A program made the position numbers and the translations under genes. From Rhizobium vallis (GTDB lineage: Bacteria; Pseudomonadota; Alphaproteobacteria; Rhizobiales; Rhizobiaceae), in contig NZ_ML133692.1 in the NCBI RefSeq assembly GCF_003985155.1, positions 186,001 through 250,000 of the forward strand: a stretch of DNA of 64,000 nucleotides, in the 5' to 3' direction. Positions 18,073 to 26,464 of the stretch are shown piece after piece. Within the stretch, counting starts at the first letter, position 1, and each line of letters opens with the position of its first letter. The notes below the pieces were generated by a model that had not been told where the DNA came from, did no database searches, and saw only the letters and a program-made list of their open reading frames with translations.

Positions 18073-19839
18073 ATGAGGACGGCAGCGGCCGCCCTTCTTG
18101 CGCTTGCGGTTTCCTCACCAGTATTCGTCGGTACCCCTTCCCAGGCAGCGGGCGACACCCGCAGCCTCAAGCTCTACTTCATCCATACCGGCGAAAAGGC
18201 CGTCATTACCTACAAGCGCAACGGCAAGTTCGACCCCAAGGGTCTGGAGCAGCTGAACCGCTTCCTGCGCGACTGGCGCAAGAACCAGCCGACGAAGATG
18301 GATCCGCGCCTGTTCGACCTGATCTGGGAAGTCTATCGCCAGAGCGGCTCGAGGGACTACATCAACGTCGTCTGCGGTTTCCGCTCGCCGGGGACCAACG
18401 AAATGCTGCGCGGCCGCTCGCGCAATTCAGGCGTTGCCGAAAAGAGCCAGCACATGCTCGGCAAGGCGATGGACTTCTTCATTCCCGACGTCAAGCTCGC
18501 GACGCTGCGCGGCATCGGCATGAAGATGCAGGTCGGCGGCGTCGGCTTTTATCCGAAATCGGGTTCTCCCTTCGTGCACATGGATGTCGGCGGCGTTCGC
18601 GCCTGGCCGCGCATGAGCCGCGACGAGCTGGTCCGGCTTTTCCCGAACGGCAACACCCTTCATATTCCGGCTGATGGCAAGCCGCTGCCGGGCTTCCAGC
18701 AGGCGATGGCCGACTACAAGCGCCGCGTCAGCGGCACGCAGATCGAGATCGCCAGCGCTTCCGAATCGGCGCCGAAGCACAAGACGCTGTTTGAGGCGCT
18801 CTTTGGCGGCGGGGCAGACGAGCAAGAGGATGAGTCGGATGATTCCGCTCCTGTCGCCGTTGCCAAGGCGACGCCGCCGAAGGCTGCCGAGCCGGCCCCT
18901 GCCGAGCCGCAGCAGACCGAAGTCGCCGATCTGAACGCGCCAGTCCCGCAGGTTCGTCCTGCATTCAGCAACCAGCCGGCCGGCAGCGAAGTGGCGAGCG
19001 CGCTGGTAGCGCCGTCCTCGGGTAATGCCGCCCAGCAGGCCCTTGTCGCAGCGCTTCCGGTCGATCAGGCCCAGCTGCAGCAGTTTGCCGATCTCAGCGC
19101 CTATAGCATTCCGGTTCCTTCGCTTCTCGGTCAGCGTCGGGCGCCCGGCGACGCCGAGGTCGCCTCGGTCGATCCGAACATGCAGAACGGACTGTCGGTT
19201 CCCACCCCGGTCGAACGCCCTGCCGTTGCCGAGAACCTGCTTGCCGCGGCCAATGCGGATCCGGAAGCAGAGGCCGACGAGGCCGATCAGGATGAGCTCT
19301 CTCCTGCCGTCGCAGCGGCGCTGGAGCAGCAGAATGACAAGACTGCGGAAAGCCAGGTTGCCTCGCACCAGCCGCAGATGAGCGTCGAGCAGGCAATCGC
19401 TGCCGCGATGCCGCAAAAGGCGCCAGCCGCAAAGCCGACGCTGCAGGTCGCCGCATTGGCGCCGATGGCGAAATCGGCAAGCTTCGGTGATGCCTTCGAC
19501 ACACCGGCCGCCGAAGGCGCCGCAGCGCAGGGCCTACCGACCAAGGGTGGACGCCCGACGCAGAAGGAAGCCGCCGCAGCGGACGCCAACCGTGCGACTG
19601 TCCGCACCGAGCCGAAGCTGACGCAGAAGATGATCTCGCAGTGGGCGCTGACCAATGCCCGCCTCGAAATGGCTTCCAAGCAGGTCAAGGCTCCGCGCTT
19701 CGTCAGCCAGACGATGCGTGCTCAGCCGACCGCCGTTTATGCCGACGGCTTCAACGTCAAGACCGCCTCGGTCGATCCGGCCCGCTTCAGCGGCACGGCG
19801 GTCAACTTCATGGAAGTCCGCAAGTTCAACACCAATTGA
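18073..19839 (+). CDS. DUF882 protein, M15-like peptidoglycan peptidase with long disordered tail
   Basis: A secreted protein of about 588 residues. From ATG 18073 (GGAAAGG ribosome site) there is a clean signal peptide ending near PSQA. A DUF882 domain (about 28-180) follows with the zinc-site motifs HMLGKAMDFF and FVHMDVGG, as in E. coli YcbK/MepK. It probably trims peptidoglycan cross-links. The remaining 400 residues are Ala/Pro/Gln/Val-rich and probably disordered, so the protein is much longer than a bare DUF882 protein. An in-frame TTG at 17995 would add 26 residues before the signal peptide, which seems less likely. Confidence 0.85.
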   Translation: MRTAAAALLALAVSSPVFVGTPSQAAGDTRSLKLYFIHTGEKAVITYKRNGKFDPKGLEQLNRFLRDWRKNQPTKMDPRLFDLIWEVYRQSGSRDYINVVCGFRSPGTNEMLRGRSRNSGVAEKSQHMLGKAMDFFIPDVKLATLRGIGMKMQVGGVGFYPKSGSPFVHMDVGGVRAWPRMSRDELVRLFPNGNTLHIPADGKPLPGFQQAMADYKRRVSGTQIEIASASESAPKHKTLFEALFGGGADEQEDESDDSAPVAVAKATPPKAAEPAPAEPQQTEVADLNAPVPQVRPAFSNQPAGSEVASALVAPSSGNAAQQALVAALPVDQAQLQQFADLSAYSIPVPSLLGQRRAPGDAEVASVDPNMQNGLSVPTPVERPAVAENLLAAANADPEAEADEADQDELSPAVAAALEQQNDKTAESQVASHQPQMSVEQAIAAAMPQKAPAAKPTLQVAALAPMAKSASFGDAFDTPAAEGAAAQGLPTKGGRPTQKEAAAADANRATVRTEPKLTQKMISQWALTNARLEMASKQVKAPRFVSQTMRAQPTAVYADGFNVKTASVDPARFSGTAVNFMEVRKFNTN

Positions 19840-20017
19840 GCCTGCCGATCATCGAGGTATCGAAGGCTGCCGATGTGATCCGCAGCCACCAGTGGATTGT
19901 ATGGACGCGATGGCGCCCGTTCGGGCAGACCCGTTGCGGCCATTATCCTTGCCGAAACTATCTTCCTGAAGCATTCTGCGCGCTCAATCCGTTTGAGGAT
20001 CGAAGGGAGAGGATGTC

Positions 20018-20566
20018 GTGACAGAGCGTGCCTTGCCAGCTGCGTCGGTGATCAGACGCGCGCGCCGATCTGATGCCGGAGCCTTGTCCGACTTCGCAGT
20101 ACGACTATTCCGCGACACCTACAGCGGCGACACGGCAGCGTCCGATCTCGAATCCTATATCGACGAGCATTTCAGCGCGGAACACCAGGCGGCCGAGATC
20201 GACGATCCCTCGGCTGCCGTTTTTGTCGCGACGGCCGATGATCTGATCATTGGATATGCGCATGTCGTCATGCGTCCAGCCGATGGACGCTCTGCTCTTC
20301 TCAATCGAATTTACGTCGACGCAGGATGGAGGGGACGCGGATTGGCCGGCGGTCTTCTCGACGCCGTTGTCGGTGAAGCCGGGCAGCGTGGCGCCGCGCA
20401 CCTGGAGCTGACGGTGTTCGAACGGAACAGTCGGGCCTTGGCATTCTACAAGCGGGTCGGATTTGCTGCGATCGGCAGCACGACATTTATGGTTGGCGAG
20501 GACCCGCAGACTGACGTCGTGATGCGATTGGACCTGATCGGACGACTTAACGGCGGACCAGCCTGA
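20018..20566 (+). CDS. GNAT family N-acetyltransferase
   Basis: A 182-residue acetyl-CoA-dependent acyltransferase. The core shows beta-strand LNRIYVDAGWRGRGLAGGLL, whose RGRGLA binds the acetyl-CoA pyrophosphate, and then LELTVFERNSRALAFYKRVGF. These are motifs A and B of the family. The GTG start at 20018 follows GGGAGAGG. The acceptor substrate cannot be predicted. It ends in a hairpin shared with the convergent gapR-like gene. Confidence 0.88.
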   Translation: MTERALPAASVIRRARRSDAGALSDFAVRLFRDTYSGDTAASDLESYIDEHFSAEHQAAEIDDPSAAVFVATADDLIIGYAHVVMRPADGRSALLNRIYVDAGWRGRGLAGGLLDAVVGEAGQRGAAHLELTVFERNSRALAFYKRVGFAAIGSTTFMVGEDPQTDVVMRLDLIGRLNGGPA

Positions 20567-20572
20567 GAAAGA

Positions 20573-20599
20573 AAAGCCGCCGGAAGGTCCGACGGCTTT
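20573..20599. terminator. Bidirectional terminator between the GNAT and gapR-like genes
   Basis: A 12-bp stem (20573-20584 with 20588-20599) with one mismatch is flanked by A and T runs on the two sides, so it can work on both strands. It sits between two converging genes. Confidence 0.75.
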
Positions 20600-20622
20600 A
20601 TCGATATCGGCGATGTGGCGGA

Positions 20623-20886
20623 TCAGCCTTCCGGCGGTGCCTCGATCATGCCGAGCGCGTGCAGATAGGTGTCGAGGATTGCTTCCTCTTCCATGCGCTC
20701 CTGTTCGTCCTTCTTGCGCAGCGCAACGACCTTCTTCAGGATCTTGGTGTCGAAGCCCATTCCCTTGGCTTCGCCATAGACGTCCTTGATATCGTCGGCG
20801 ATGGTCTTCTTTTCTTCTTCCAGCCGTTCAATGCGCTCGATGAAAGCGCGAAGCTGATCGCGGGCGACGCCATGAGCATCAGACAT
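20623..20886 (-). CDS. GapR-like DUF2312 nucleoid-associated protein
   Basis: An 87-residue, highly charged, coiled-coil protein ([19 protein letters not shown], then [19 protein letters not shown]). DUF2312 includes Caulobacter GapR, which clamps overtwisted AT-rich DNA ahead of replication and transcription and helps type II topoisomerases. Length and the basic C-terminal helix agree with that family. It lies 88 bases downstream of a DUF1244 gene on the same strand. Function here is inferred by homology. Confidence 0.88.
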
Positions 20887-20974
20887 CGTGTTCTCCTGAT
20901 TGGGTGATCGATTTTGGATGCACGTGACTGCCGCGAAGCGGCGTCACGGTCAAGCCTGTTAAAGGCCAAGCGGA

Positions 20975-21280
20975 CTATTTGTGTGGCTTGTTCAGTTCAA
21001 AAGCAGCCTTTTGCACAGGCGAGGCCTCGTTCTGGTGAAGGTTCTTCCAGTCTTCGTAGGGCATGCCGTAGACAATTTCCCGCGATTCGTCCCGGCTGAC
21101 CGCGACGCCTTCGGCCTCGGCGGCTTCGCGGTACCAGTTCGACAGGCAGTTGCGGCAGAAACCGGCGAGATTCATCAGGTCGATGTTCTGGACGTCGCTG
21201 CGCTCACGAAGATGTGCGACGAGGCGGCGGAAGGTGGCGGCCTCGAATTCGGTCTGCTGTTCCTTGCTGAGCGCGGTCAT
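20975..21280 (-). CDS. DUF1244 family protein
   Basis: A 101-residue protein of a family conserved in alphaproteobacteria. It contains DLMNLAGFCRNCLSNWYREA with the CxxC pair, and YGMPYEDWK. The CxxC and compact helical look suggest a small metal- or redox-linked protein, but no function is established to my knowledge. It starts 18 bases downstream of the N-formylglutamate amidohydrolase gene, so the two are probably co-transcribed. Confidence 0.85.
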   Translation of the reverse strand: MTALSKEQQTEFEAATFRRLVAHLRERSDVQNIDLMNLAGFCRNCLSNWYREAAEAEGVAVSRDESREIVYGMPYEDWKNLHQNEASPVQKAAFELNKPHK

Positions 21281-21298
21281 CTCGCTCTCCTTTCATAT

Positions 21299-22108
21299 TC
21301 AATAGGGGCCGGTGCGCGACAGGTGCACATCATATGCGTGCAAGGCGGGATCGGCATTCATCGCCGCAAAGATCGGCGCCAGGCGCGCGGCCCATGCCGA
21401 TATGCCAGCCTCGTCCGCGATCAGGTCCTGGCGCACCTCGAGCAGCGCGTGTGGAATGCCTGTCGTCATGCAGTGGCGGTACATGGTATCGCCCTTCAGC
21501 GCGCCGTCATAGGGTTCGTTGTCGCCGACGACGAGATCGGGATCGGCGCGCAGCATATCGAGCAGAGGGCCGACGGCGCGCCGGTCGCTATCCCAGAGGA
21601 CCGCGGCGTGCCAGGGGCGGGGAATGCTCTTCCAGGCCGGTGTGAAGGAATGCAGCGACAATACCAGCGGCGCTCTGCCAGTGACGTTCGCCACCCTGTC
21701 GATCGTGTCGGCCACGGCATTGTGGTAGGGGCGGTGGAAGGTTTCGACGCGGTAATCCCACTCCTCAGGGGTTATCGGATGGTTGCCTGATATGACGGCG
21801 CCGTCTGATATTTTCATGATCAGCGTGGGATCGTCCTCGCCGCGGTTCGGGTCGATCAGCAGCCGCGAGAAGCCGCCGAGCACGGCGGGCACGCCGAGCC
21901 TTGCTGAAAGCTGCCGCGTCAGCCCCTCGATGCCGATGTCATAGGCGATGTGGCGGGCGAAGGCCTGTTCCGGCAGGCCGAGCCTTTCGTATCGCAAGGG
22001 AAGACGGTTCATCGCGTGATCGGCGAGGATCACCATGCCTTTGTCATGTTTTCCGGATAGGATTTCGAAGGATTGGAAGTCGTCCATGAAGGATTTGCCG
22101 TTCGTCAT
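21299..22108 (-). CDS. N-formylglutamate amidohydrolase family protein
   Basis: Hydrolyses N-formyl-L-glutamate or related N-acyl amino acids. The product has the family pattern ILADHAMNRLP near the N-terminus, DIGIEGLTRQLSARL, RLLIDPNRGEDDPT and LSLHSFTPAW. The His/Asp metal-site residues are in place. No other histidine-utilisation (hut) gene is nearby, so the physiological substrate is unclear. Three in-frame starts exist (TTG 22153, ATG 22108, ATG 22087), none with a good ribosome site. The 22108 ATG gives 269 residues and is a compromise. Confidence 0.85.
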   Translation of the reverse strand: MTNGKSFMDDFQSFEILSGKHDKGMVILADHAMNRLPLRYERLGLPEQAFARHIAYDIGIEGLTRQLSARLGVPAVLGGFSRLLIDPNRGEDDPTLIMKISDGAVISGNHPITPEEWDYRVETFHRPYHNAVADTIDRVANVTGRAPLVLSLHSFTPAWKSIPRPWHAAVLWDSDRRAVGPLLDMLRADPDLVVGDNEPYDGALKGDTMYRHCMTTGIPHALLEVRQDLIADEAGISAWAARLAPIFAAMNADPALHAYDVHLSRTGPY

Positions 22109-22290
22109 TGCGCAGTCGGGCTCAGTGATCGCATGTGCCTGCGGCGGGTTCAAGCGCGGCGGGCGGCGAGAGGTGGATATGAACCTTGGCGAACGGTGTT
22201 ATGAAAGGAAAATATAATCGATTAGCATTGCGTTGACTTTCGCATGACGGCGGCGCAAGAAGACACGGATACGAATAACCGTGGAGCTAT

Positions 22291-22776
22291 TTGGGAGCCG
22301 TGTTGATCCAAGCCGCGCCAAGTTTCCTCACGCGGTCCGGGCCTCTGGTCCGTCTCGCTCTGTTCGCTCTTGCAGCCGCCATGCCGTTCTTCATCGCAGA
22401 TGCCGCGCGCGCGGATTTCCGTGTCTGCAATGGAACGCAGAATCTCGTCGGCGTCGCGATTGGATACCGGGCCAAGGACGGCTGGATAACGGAAGGCTGG
22501 TGGCAAGTGCCGGCCACCACCTGCGCCACGCTGATCGAGGGAGAGCTGCAGTCGCGCTATTACTACCTCTACGCAGAGGACGCCGCCCGGGGAGGACGAT
22601 GGACGGGTGATGTGCAGATGTGCGTGGCGGAAAACGAATTCAAGATCACGGGCGTGCAGGATTGTTATGCCCGGGGTTACCAGAAGATGGGATTCAAGGA
22701 ATACGATACGGGCCGCCAGGGTAGCTGGATGGTTCAGCTCTCCGACACCCCAGGGACGCAAGAAAGCCAGAATTGA
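22291..22776 (+). CDS. DUF1036 secreted protein
   Basis: A 161-residue exported protein. The signal peptide core is LVRLALFALAAAMPFFIADAARA. The mature DUF1036 domain begins DFRVCNGTQNLVGVAIGYR, followed by EGWWQVPATTCATL and the RYYYLYAEDA strand. The fold is small and beta-rich with conserved cysteines; the function is unknown. The TTG start at 22291 has GGAG at a fair distance. The stop overlaps the pyruvate kinase start (ATGATG at 22773), so the two are one operon. This pairing is common in rhizobia as I recall it. Confidence 0.88.
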   Translation: MGAVLIQAAPSFLTRSGPLVRLALFALAAAMPFFIADAARADFRVCNGTQNLVGVAIGYRAKDGWITEGWWQVPATTCATLIEGELQSRYYYLYAEDAARGGRWTGDVQMCVAENEFKITGVQDCYARGYQKMGFKEYDTGRQGSWMVQLSDTPGTQESQN

Positions 22777-24215
22777 TGAAGCGTAATCGCAAAATTAAAA
22801 TCCTCGCCACCCTCGGGCCCGCCTCCTCCGAGGAATCGATGATCGAGAAGCTGCACCAGGCCGGTGCCGATGTCTTCCGCATCAACATGAGCCATGCGAG
22901 CCACGACCTGATGCGTACGCTGATCCAGCGCATCCGCTCGGTCGAAGCGCGCTCCGGCCGGCCGATCGGCATTCTGGCCGACCTGCAGGGACCGAAACTG
23001 CGCGTCGGCAAATTCGTCGACAGCAAGGTCGACCTCAAGCCCGGCCAGACCTTCACGCTCGACAACAACGAAGCGCTCGGCGACGCCACACGCGTCTATC
23101 TGCCGCATCCCGAGATTCTGGAATCGGTGCAGCCCGGCCACCGCCTGCTGATCGATGACGGCAAGCTCGCCCTGCGTGCCGAAAAGTGCGACGGCAAGAG
23201 CATCGTCACGACGGTTATTTCAGGCACGCGCATCTCCGACCGCAAGGGCGTCAGCCTTCCCGACACGCTGCTTGGCGTCGGCGCGCTGACGGATAAGGAC
23301 CGCGCCGATCTGGACGCCGTGCTTGCCACCGACGATGTCGACTGGGTGGCGCTTTCCTTCGTCCAGCGTCCCGACGACCTTGCCGAAGTGCGCAAGATCG
23401 CCCGCGGCCGCGTCGGCCTGATGTCGAAGATCGAAAAGCCGCAGGCTCTCGAGCGCATCGAAGAAATCATCGAGCTTTCCGACGCCCTGATGGTCGCCCG
23501 CGGTGATCTCGGTGTCGAAATGCCGCTCGAATCGGTTCCCGGCATCCAGAAGCAGCTGATCCGCGCCTGCCGCCGTTCGGGCAAGCCGGTGGTCGTCGCT
23601 ACACAGATGCTGGAATCGATGATCTCCGCGCCGGTGCCGACACGCGCCGAAGTCTCCGACGTCGCGACCGCCGTCTTCGAAGGTGCTGATGCCGTCATGC
23701 TCTCGGCCGAATCGGCCTCGGGTGACTATCCGGTCGAGGCGGTCTCGACGATGGCGTCGATTGCCACCGCTATCGAGCGCGAGCCGCATTATCCCGGCAT
23801 CATCTATGCCCAGCGCGCCCAGCCGGAAGCGACCGGCGCCGATGCGATCTCGCTCGCTGCGCGCCAGATCGCCGAGACGCTGAAGCTGTCGGCGATCGTC
23901 TGTTACACCTCGTCAGGCACCACAGGCCTTCGCGCCTCGCGCGAGCGCCCGCAGGTGCCGATCCTGGCGCTGTCGCCGATCATCAAGACGGCACGCCGCC
24001 TCGCCGTCGTCTGGGGCCTGCATTGCGTCGTCACCCATGACGCGACCGATCTCGACGACATGGTCAACCGCGCCTGCCGCATCGTCGCCGACGAAGGCTT
24101 CGGCAAGCCTGGTGACCGCATCATCATCTCGGCCGGCGTGCCGCTCGGCACACCCGGCGCGACCAATATGATCCGCATTGCCTATATCGGCTCGGACGGC
24201 CAGAGCGGCATCTGA
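22773..24215 (+). CDS. pyk: Pyruvate kinase
   Basis: Transfers phosphate from phosphoenolpyruvate to ADP in the last step of glycolysis. The 480 residues contain KILATLGPASS, the active-site signature with VGLMSKIEKPQALERIEEI, and MVARGDLGVEMP. The C-terminal allosteric domain is also present. Translation is coupled to the preceding DUF1036 gene by a 4-base overlap. A strong terminator follows. Confidence 0.97.
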   Translation: MMKRNRKIKILATLGPASSEESMIEKLHQAGADVFRINMSHASHDLMRTLIQRIRSVEARSGRPIGILADLQGPKLRVGKFVDSKVDLKPGQTFTLDNNEALGDATRVYLPHPEILESVQPGHRLLIDDGKLALRAEKCDGKSIVTTVISGTRISDRKGVSLPDTLLGVGALTDKDRADLDAVLATDDVDWVALSFVQRPDDLAEVRKIARGRVGLMSKIEKPQALERIEEIIELSDALMVARGDLGVEMPLESVPGIQKQLIRACRRSGKPVVVATQMLESMISAPVPTRAEVSDVATAVFEGADAVMLSAESASGDYPVEAVSTMASIATAIEREPHYPGIIYAQRAQPEATGADAISLAARQIAETLKLSAIVCYTSSGTTGLRASRERPQVPILALSPIIKTARRLAVVWGLHCVVTHDATDLDDMVNRACRIVADEGFGKPGDRIIISAGVPLGTPGATNMIRIAYIGSDGQSGI

Positions 24216-24233
24216 TCCGATCGTATCCTTTCG

Positions 24234-24268
24234 GAAGCCCGCTGCCTGAAGAGGCGGCGGGCTTTTTT
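24234..24268 (+). terminator. Terminator after pyk
   Basis: A GC-rich stem (AAGCCCGCTGCC with GGCGGCGGGCTT, one mismatch) around a 6-base loop is followed directly by a T run. It lies about 20 bases beyond the pyk stop. Confidence 0.88.
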
Positions 24269-24339
24269 GTTGATGGGATCGGCATTGCCAAGGCCGGTGC
24301 TACGTGCAAGTTTCCATTTTCTGGGTGGGAGGGGTCATC

Positions 24340-24975
24340 ATGGATATCGTCACGCTTCTGGCTTTTGCAGCCGTTTCCTTCGTCGGCATAGCCACACCGG
24401 GGCCGACGGTTCTTCTGGCGCTGACCAATGGTTCGCGACATGGCCTACGCCGCGCGGTTGCCGGCATGATCGGCGCGGTGCTTTCCGATTTCGTGCTGAT
24501 CGGCGCCGTCGCGATCGGGCTCGGCGCGTTGCTTGCGGCATCGGAATTCTGGTTCTCGATGCTGAAATGGGCGGGTGCCGCCTATCTCGCCTTCCTCGGC
24601 ATCATGCTACTGCGTTCGAAGGGCACAATCGATGCGGCGCTGAAATTGGGTGAGGCGGCAGCGATGAGGTCAACTTTTTCGATCGGGCTGAAGAGCTTCA
24701 TGGTCGCGGCGACGAACCCCAAGGGCTATCTCTTCTTCTCGGCCTTCCTGCCGCAGTTCATCGATCCAACCCAACCGCAGGCGGGGCAATATGCGCTGCT
24801 CGCGCTCGTCTTTGCCGCGCTCGATTTCATCATCATGTTCGGCTACGCCTTCTTCGGCTCACAGGCAGTGCGTTTCCTGAAGACGTCGGGCGCCTTGTGG
24901 CTGGAGCGGGCCTGCGGCGGCGCGCTGCTCGCCCTTGCCGGGTCGCTCGCCTTTTACCGTCGGGCGACCGCCTGA
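24340..24975 (+). CDS. LysE/RhtB family amino acid exporter
   Basis: A 211-residue inner membrane exporter. Six hydrophobic segments alternate along the chain. The family signature is near the N-terminus (FVGIATPGPTVLLALTNGSRHG), then GIMLLRSKG and FMVAATNPKGYLFFSAFLPQF. The ATG at 24340 has a GGGAGGGG ribosome site. An earlier in-frame start at 24304 would put 12 extra residues before the first membrane segment. The substrate is probably an amino acid or metabolite but is not predictable. Confidence 0.9.
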   Translation: MDIVTLLAFAAVSFVGIATPGPTVLLALTNGSRHGLRRAVAGMIGAVLSDFVLIGAVAIGLGALLAASEFWFSMLKWAGAAYLAFLGIMLLRSKGTIDAALKLGEAAAMRSTFSIGLKSFMVAATNPKGYLFFSAFLPQFIDPTQPQAGQYALLALVFAALDFIIMFGYAFFGSQAVRFLKTSGALWLERACGGALLALAGSLAFYRRATA

Positions 24976-24983
24976 GCTCGGAA

Positions 24984-25535
24984 TCAAGGCAGGGACAGAT
25001 GGCCGACGCGATAGGCCTGCGTGTCTTCGGTGATCTCGGGCATATCTTTCCATAGCCTGAAGCGCACCCGTGTCCACGTCGTCGGTTCGAAACCGGAGAC
25101 GGAAGCGAGCGCGCCGCCGGTCGCGAGATCGGCTTCGACCTCAGCGCTTTCGGCATGGCGGATATCCGCGAGCGGCGCGTAGGCCTCCGTCTGCAGAATG
25201 TTGCAGGTAGCAAACCTTGCCGCAGCGATATCGGGGGAGATATCCGCTCGCCAGACGATCCAGGTCCTTACCTGCGGCCAGCCGAAGGCGTCGGTGAGCG
25301 CTTGGAATCCCGGGCCGCAGAGAAAGTCGCTTGCCCCTTCCGGTTTTTGCCAGAGATAGAAGGGCGCATAGAGATTGTCGCGGCTGCCGAATTCATTCCG
25401 GCGGGCGCTGAGATAAGCCTTGAAACCAAGATTGGGAAAGCCGTCGAGCAGCGGTCCCTTGTCGCGGATGCGGCGGTCGATGATCGACATGTCGTAGTCG
25501 GCCGGCAGAGTGAAGCCGTATTGCATGGCGATCAT
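24984..25535 (-). CDS. DUF4865 family protein
   Basis: A 183-residue protein of unknown function (MQYGFTLPADYDM near the start, then LGFKAYLSARR and NLYAPFYLWQ). It matches what I know as DUF4865. It starts inside the cupin stop codon (ATGA at 25532-25535). It is thus the third gene of a tautomerase-cupin-DUF4865 operon and is translationally coupled. The repeated pairing of DUF4865 with tautomerase-type genes suggests a small oxidative or degradative pathway, but this is inference. Confidence 0.75.
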   Translation of the reverse strand: MIAMQYGFTLPADYDMSIIDRRIRDKGPLLDGFPNLGFKAYLSARRNEFGSRDNLYAPFYLWQKPEGASDFLCGPGFQALTDAFGWPQVRTWIVWRADISPDIAAARFATCNILQTEAYAPLADIRHAESAEVEADLATGGALASVSGFEPTTWTRVRFRLWKDMPEITEDTQAYRVGHLSLP

Positions 25536-25933
25536 CGCCGTCTCTCCACATGATCCAGCCATTCGACGGCGCTGCCGTTTTCCCTCGGTTGGATGCTGAT
25601 ATAGCTGAAGGGGCTGTCATCGGCCGCGCCATGCCAGTGGTGCTCGCCGGGCGCGAACCAGACCGCGTCGCCGGCTCGCAAGTTTTCGACCGGGCCGCCC
25701 TCGTTCTGCGCAAGCCCGTGTCCGGAAAGCACATAGAGCAACTGCCCCTTGGGGTGCGTGTGCCAGCGGGTGATGGTGCCGGGGTCGAGCGTGGCGCGCA
25801 TCGCGGTGTTCTCGCCGTCGGCGCCTTCGAGCAGCATCTCCACCCAGAAGGGCGCCGTTGCCACGCACTCCGGGGAGCGGACCACCTTGCCCGGATGGCT
25901 GACGGTCATCGTCTTCGGGTTGGAAGTGCTCAT
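25532..25933 (-). CDS. Cupin domain protein
   Basis: A 133-residue small beta-barrel protein with the two cupin motifs: RWHTHPKGQLLYVLSG (metal-binding His-x-His) and later GDAVWFAPGEHHWHG. It probably binds a divalent metal. It is coupled by overlapping stop/start codons to both neighbours (ATGA at 25930-25933 and 25532-25535). Candidate roles are a dioxygenase, isomerase or ligand-binding protein. Confidence 0.88.
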   Translation of the reverse strand: MSTSNPKTMTVSHPGKVVRSPECVATAPFWVEMLLEGADGENTAMRATLDPGTITRWHTHPKGQLLYVLSGHGLAQNEGGPVENLRAGDAVWFAPGEHHWHGAADDSPFSYISIQPRENGSAVEWLDHVERRR

Positions 25934-26349
25934 TGCCGGCCTCCAGCCACCCGTTGCCGCCAGTCCGGATCGGTCATCTGGGCGATGCCGTTGCCGAAGG
26001 ACCAGTCGTCAGGCGCGCTGGTGCTGATGACGATCATGACATCCTCGGGCCTGAGGCCCGGCGACACTGCCAGGAGATCGGCGAGCCGCCGGTAGAGCGC
26101 CGCCTTCATCTCGGCCGTGCGGGGCCTGCCTATTGTAATCGAGATGTAGACGAAATCGTCGGAGCGCGGGCCGGCGAGATAGCTGCGGTCGAAGATCAGC
26201 TCGTTCTCGTCATGCTGGTGGATGGCCTGGAAGCGATCGTTTTCGGGTACGTCAAAGGTCTCGACCAGAGCGCGCTGGATGTTGTCGGCGAGCGCTACGA
26301 GATAGTCCGGCGACTTGCCTTTGCGAAGGGAAATGCGAATGAAGGGCAT
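25930..26349 (-). CDS. Tautomerase family protein
   Basis: A 139-residue protein of the 4-oxalocrotonate tautomerase superfamily. Start at ATG 26349 gives the N-terminus MPFIRIS with the catalytic Pro as residue 2, and has GGAGA upstream. The alternative ATG at 26361 would bury that proline, so it is rejected. RSDDFVYISITIGRPRTAEMK is the second beta-alpha half. It leads an operon with cupin and DUF4865 and is divergent from a LysR gene that probably controls it. Confidence 0.88.
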   Translation of the reverse strand: MPFIRISLRKGKSPDYLVALADNIQRALVETFDVPENDRFQAIHQHDENELIFDRSYLAGPRSDDFVYISITIGRPRTAEMKAALYRRLADLLAVSPGLRPEDVMIVISTSAPDDWSFGNGIAQMTDPDWRQRVAGGRQ

Positions 26350-26464
26350 TGGGATCTCCATGGTTCGGGCCGTTCACCGGCCTTGACAGAAACCATCGCA
26401 CAGCACGATAATGCTGAAAATCAGAATTTTATGGATCGATGATCCTGAAAAACGGGACTATTAC
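26350..26464. promoter_or_regulatory. Divergent LysR / tautomerase control region
   Basis: A 115-bp gap between divergent starts contains the AT-rich stretch 26400-26445. LysR regulators normally bind such shared regions and control both genes. No exact T-N11-A operator is proposed; the location is inferred from gene layout. Confidence 0.4.
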
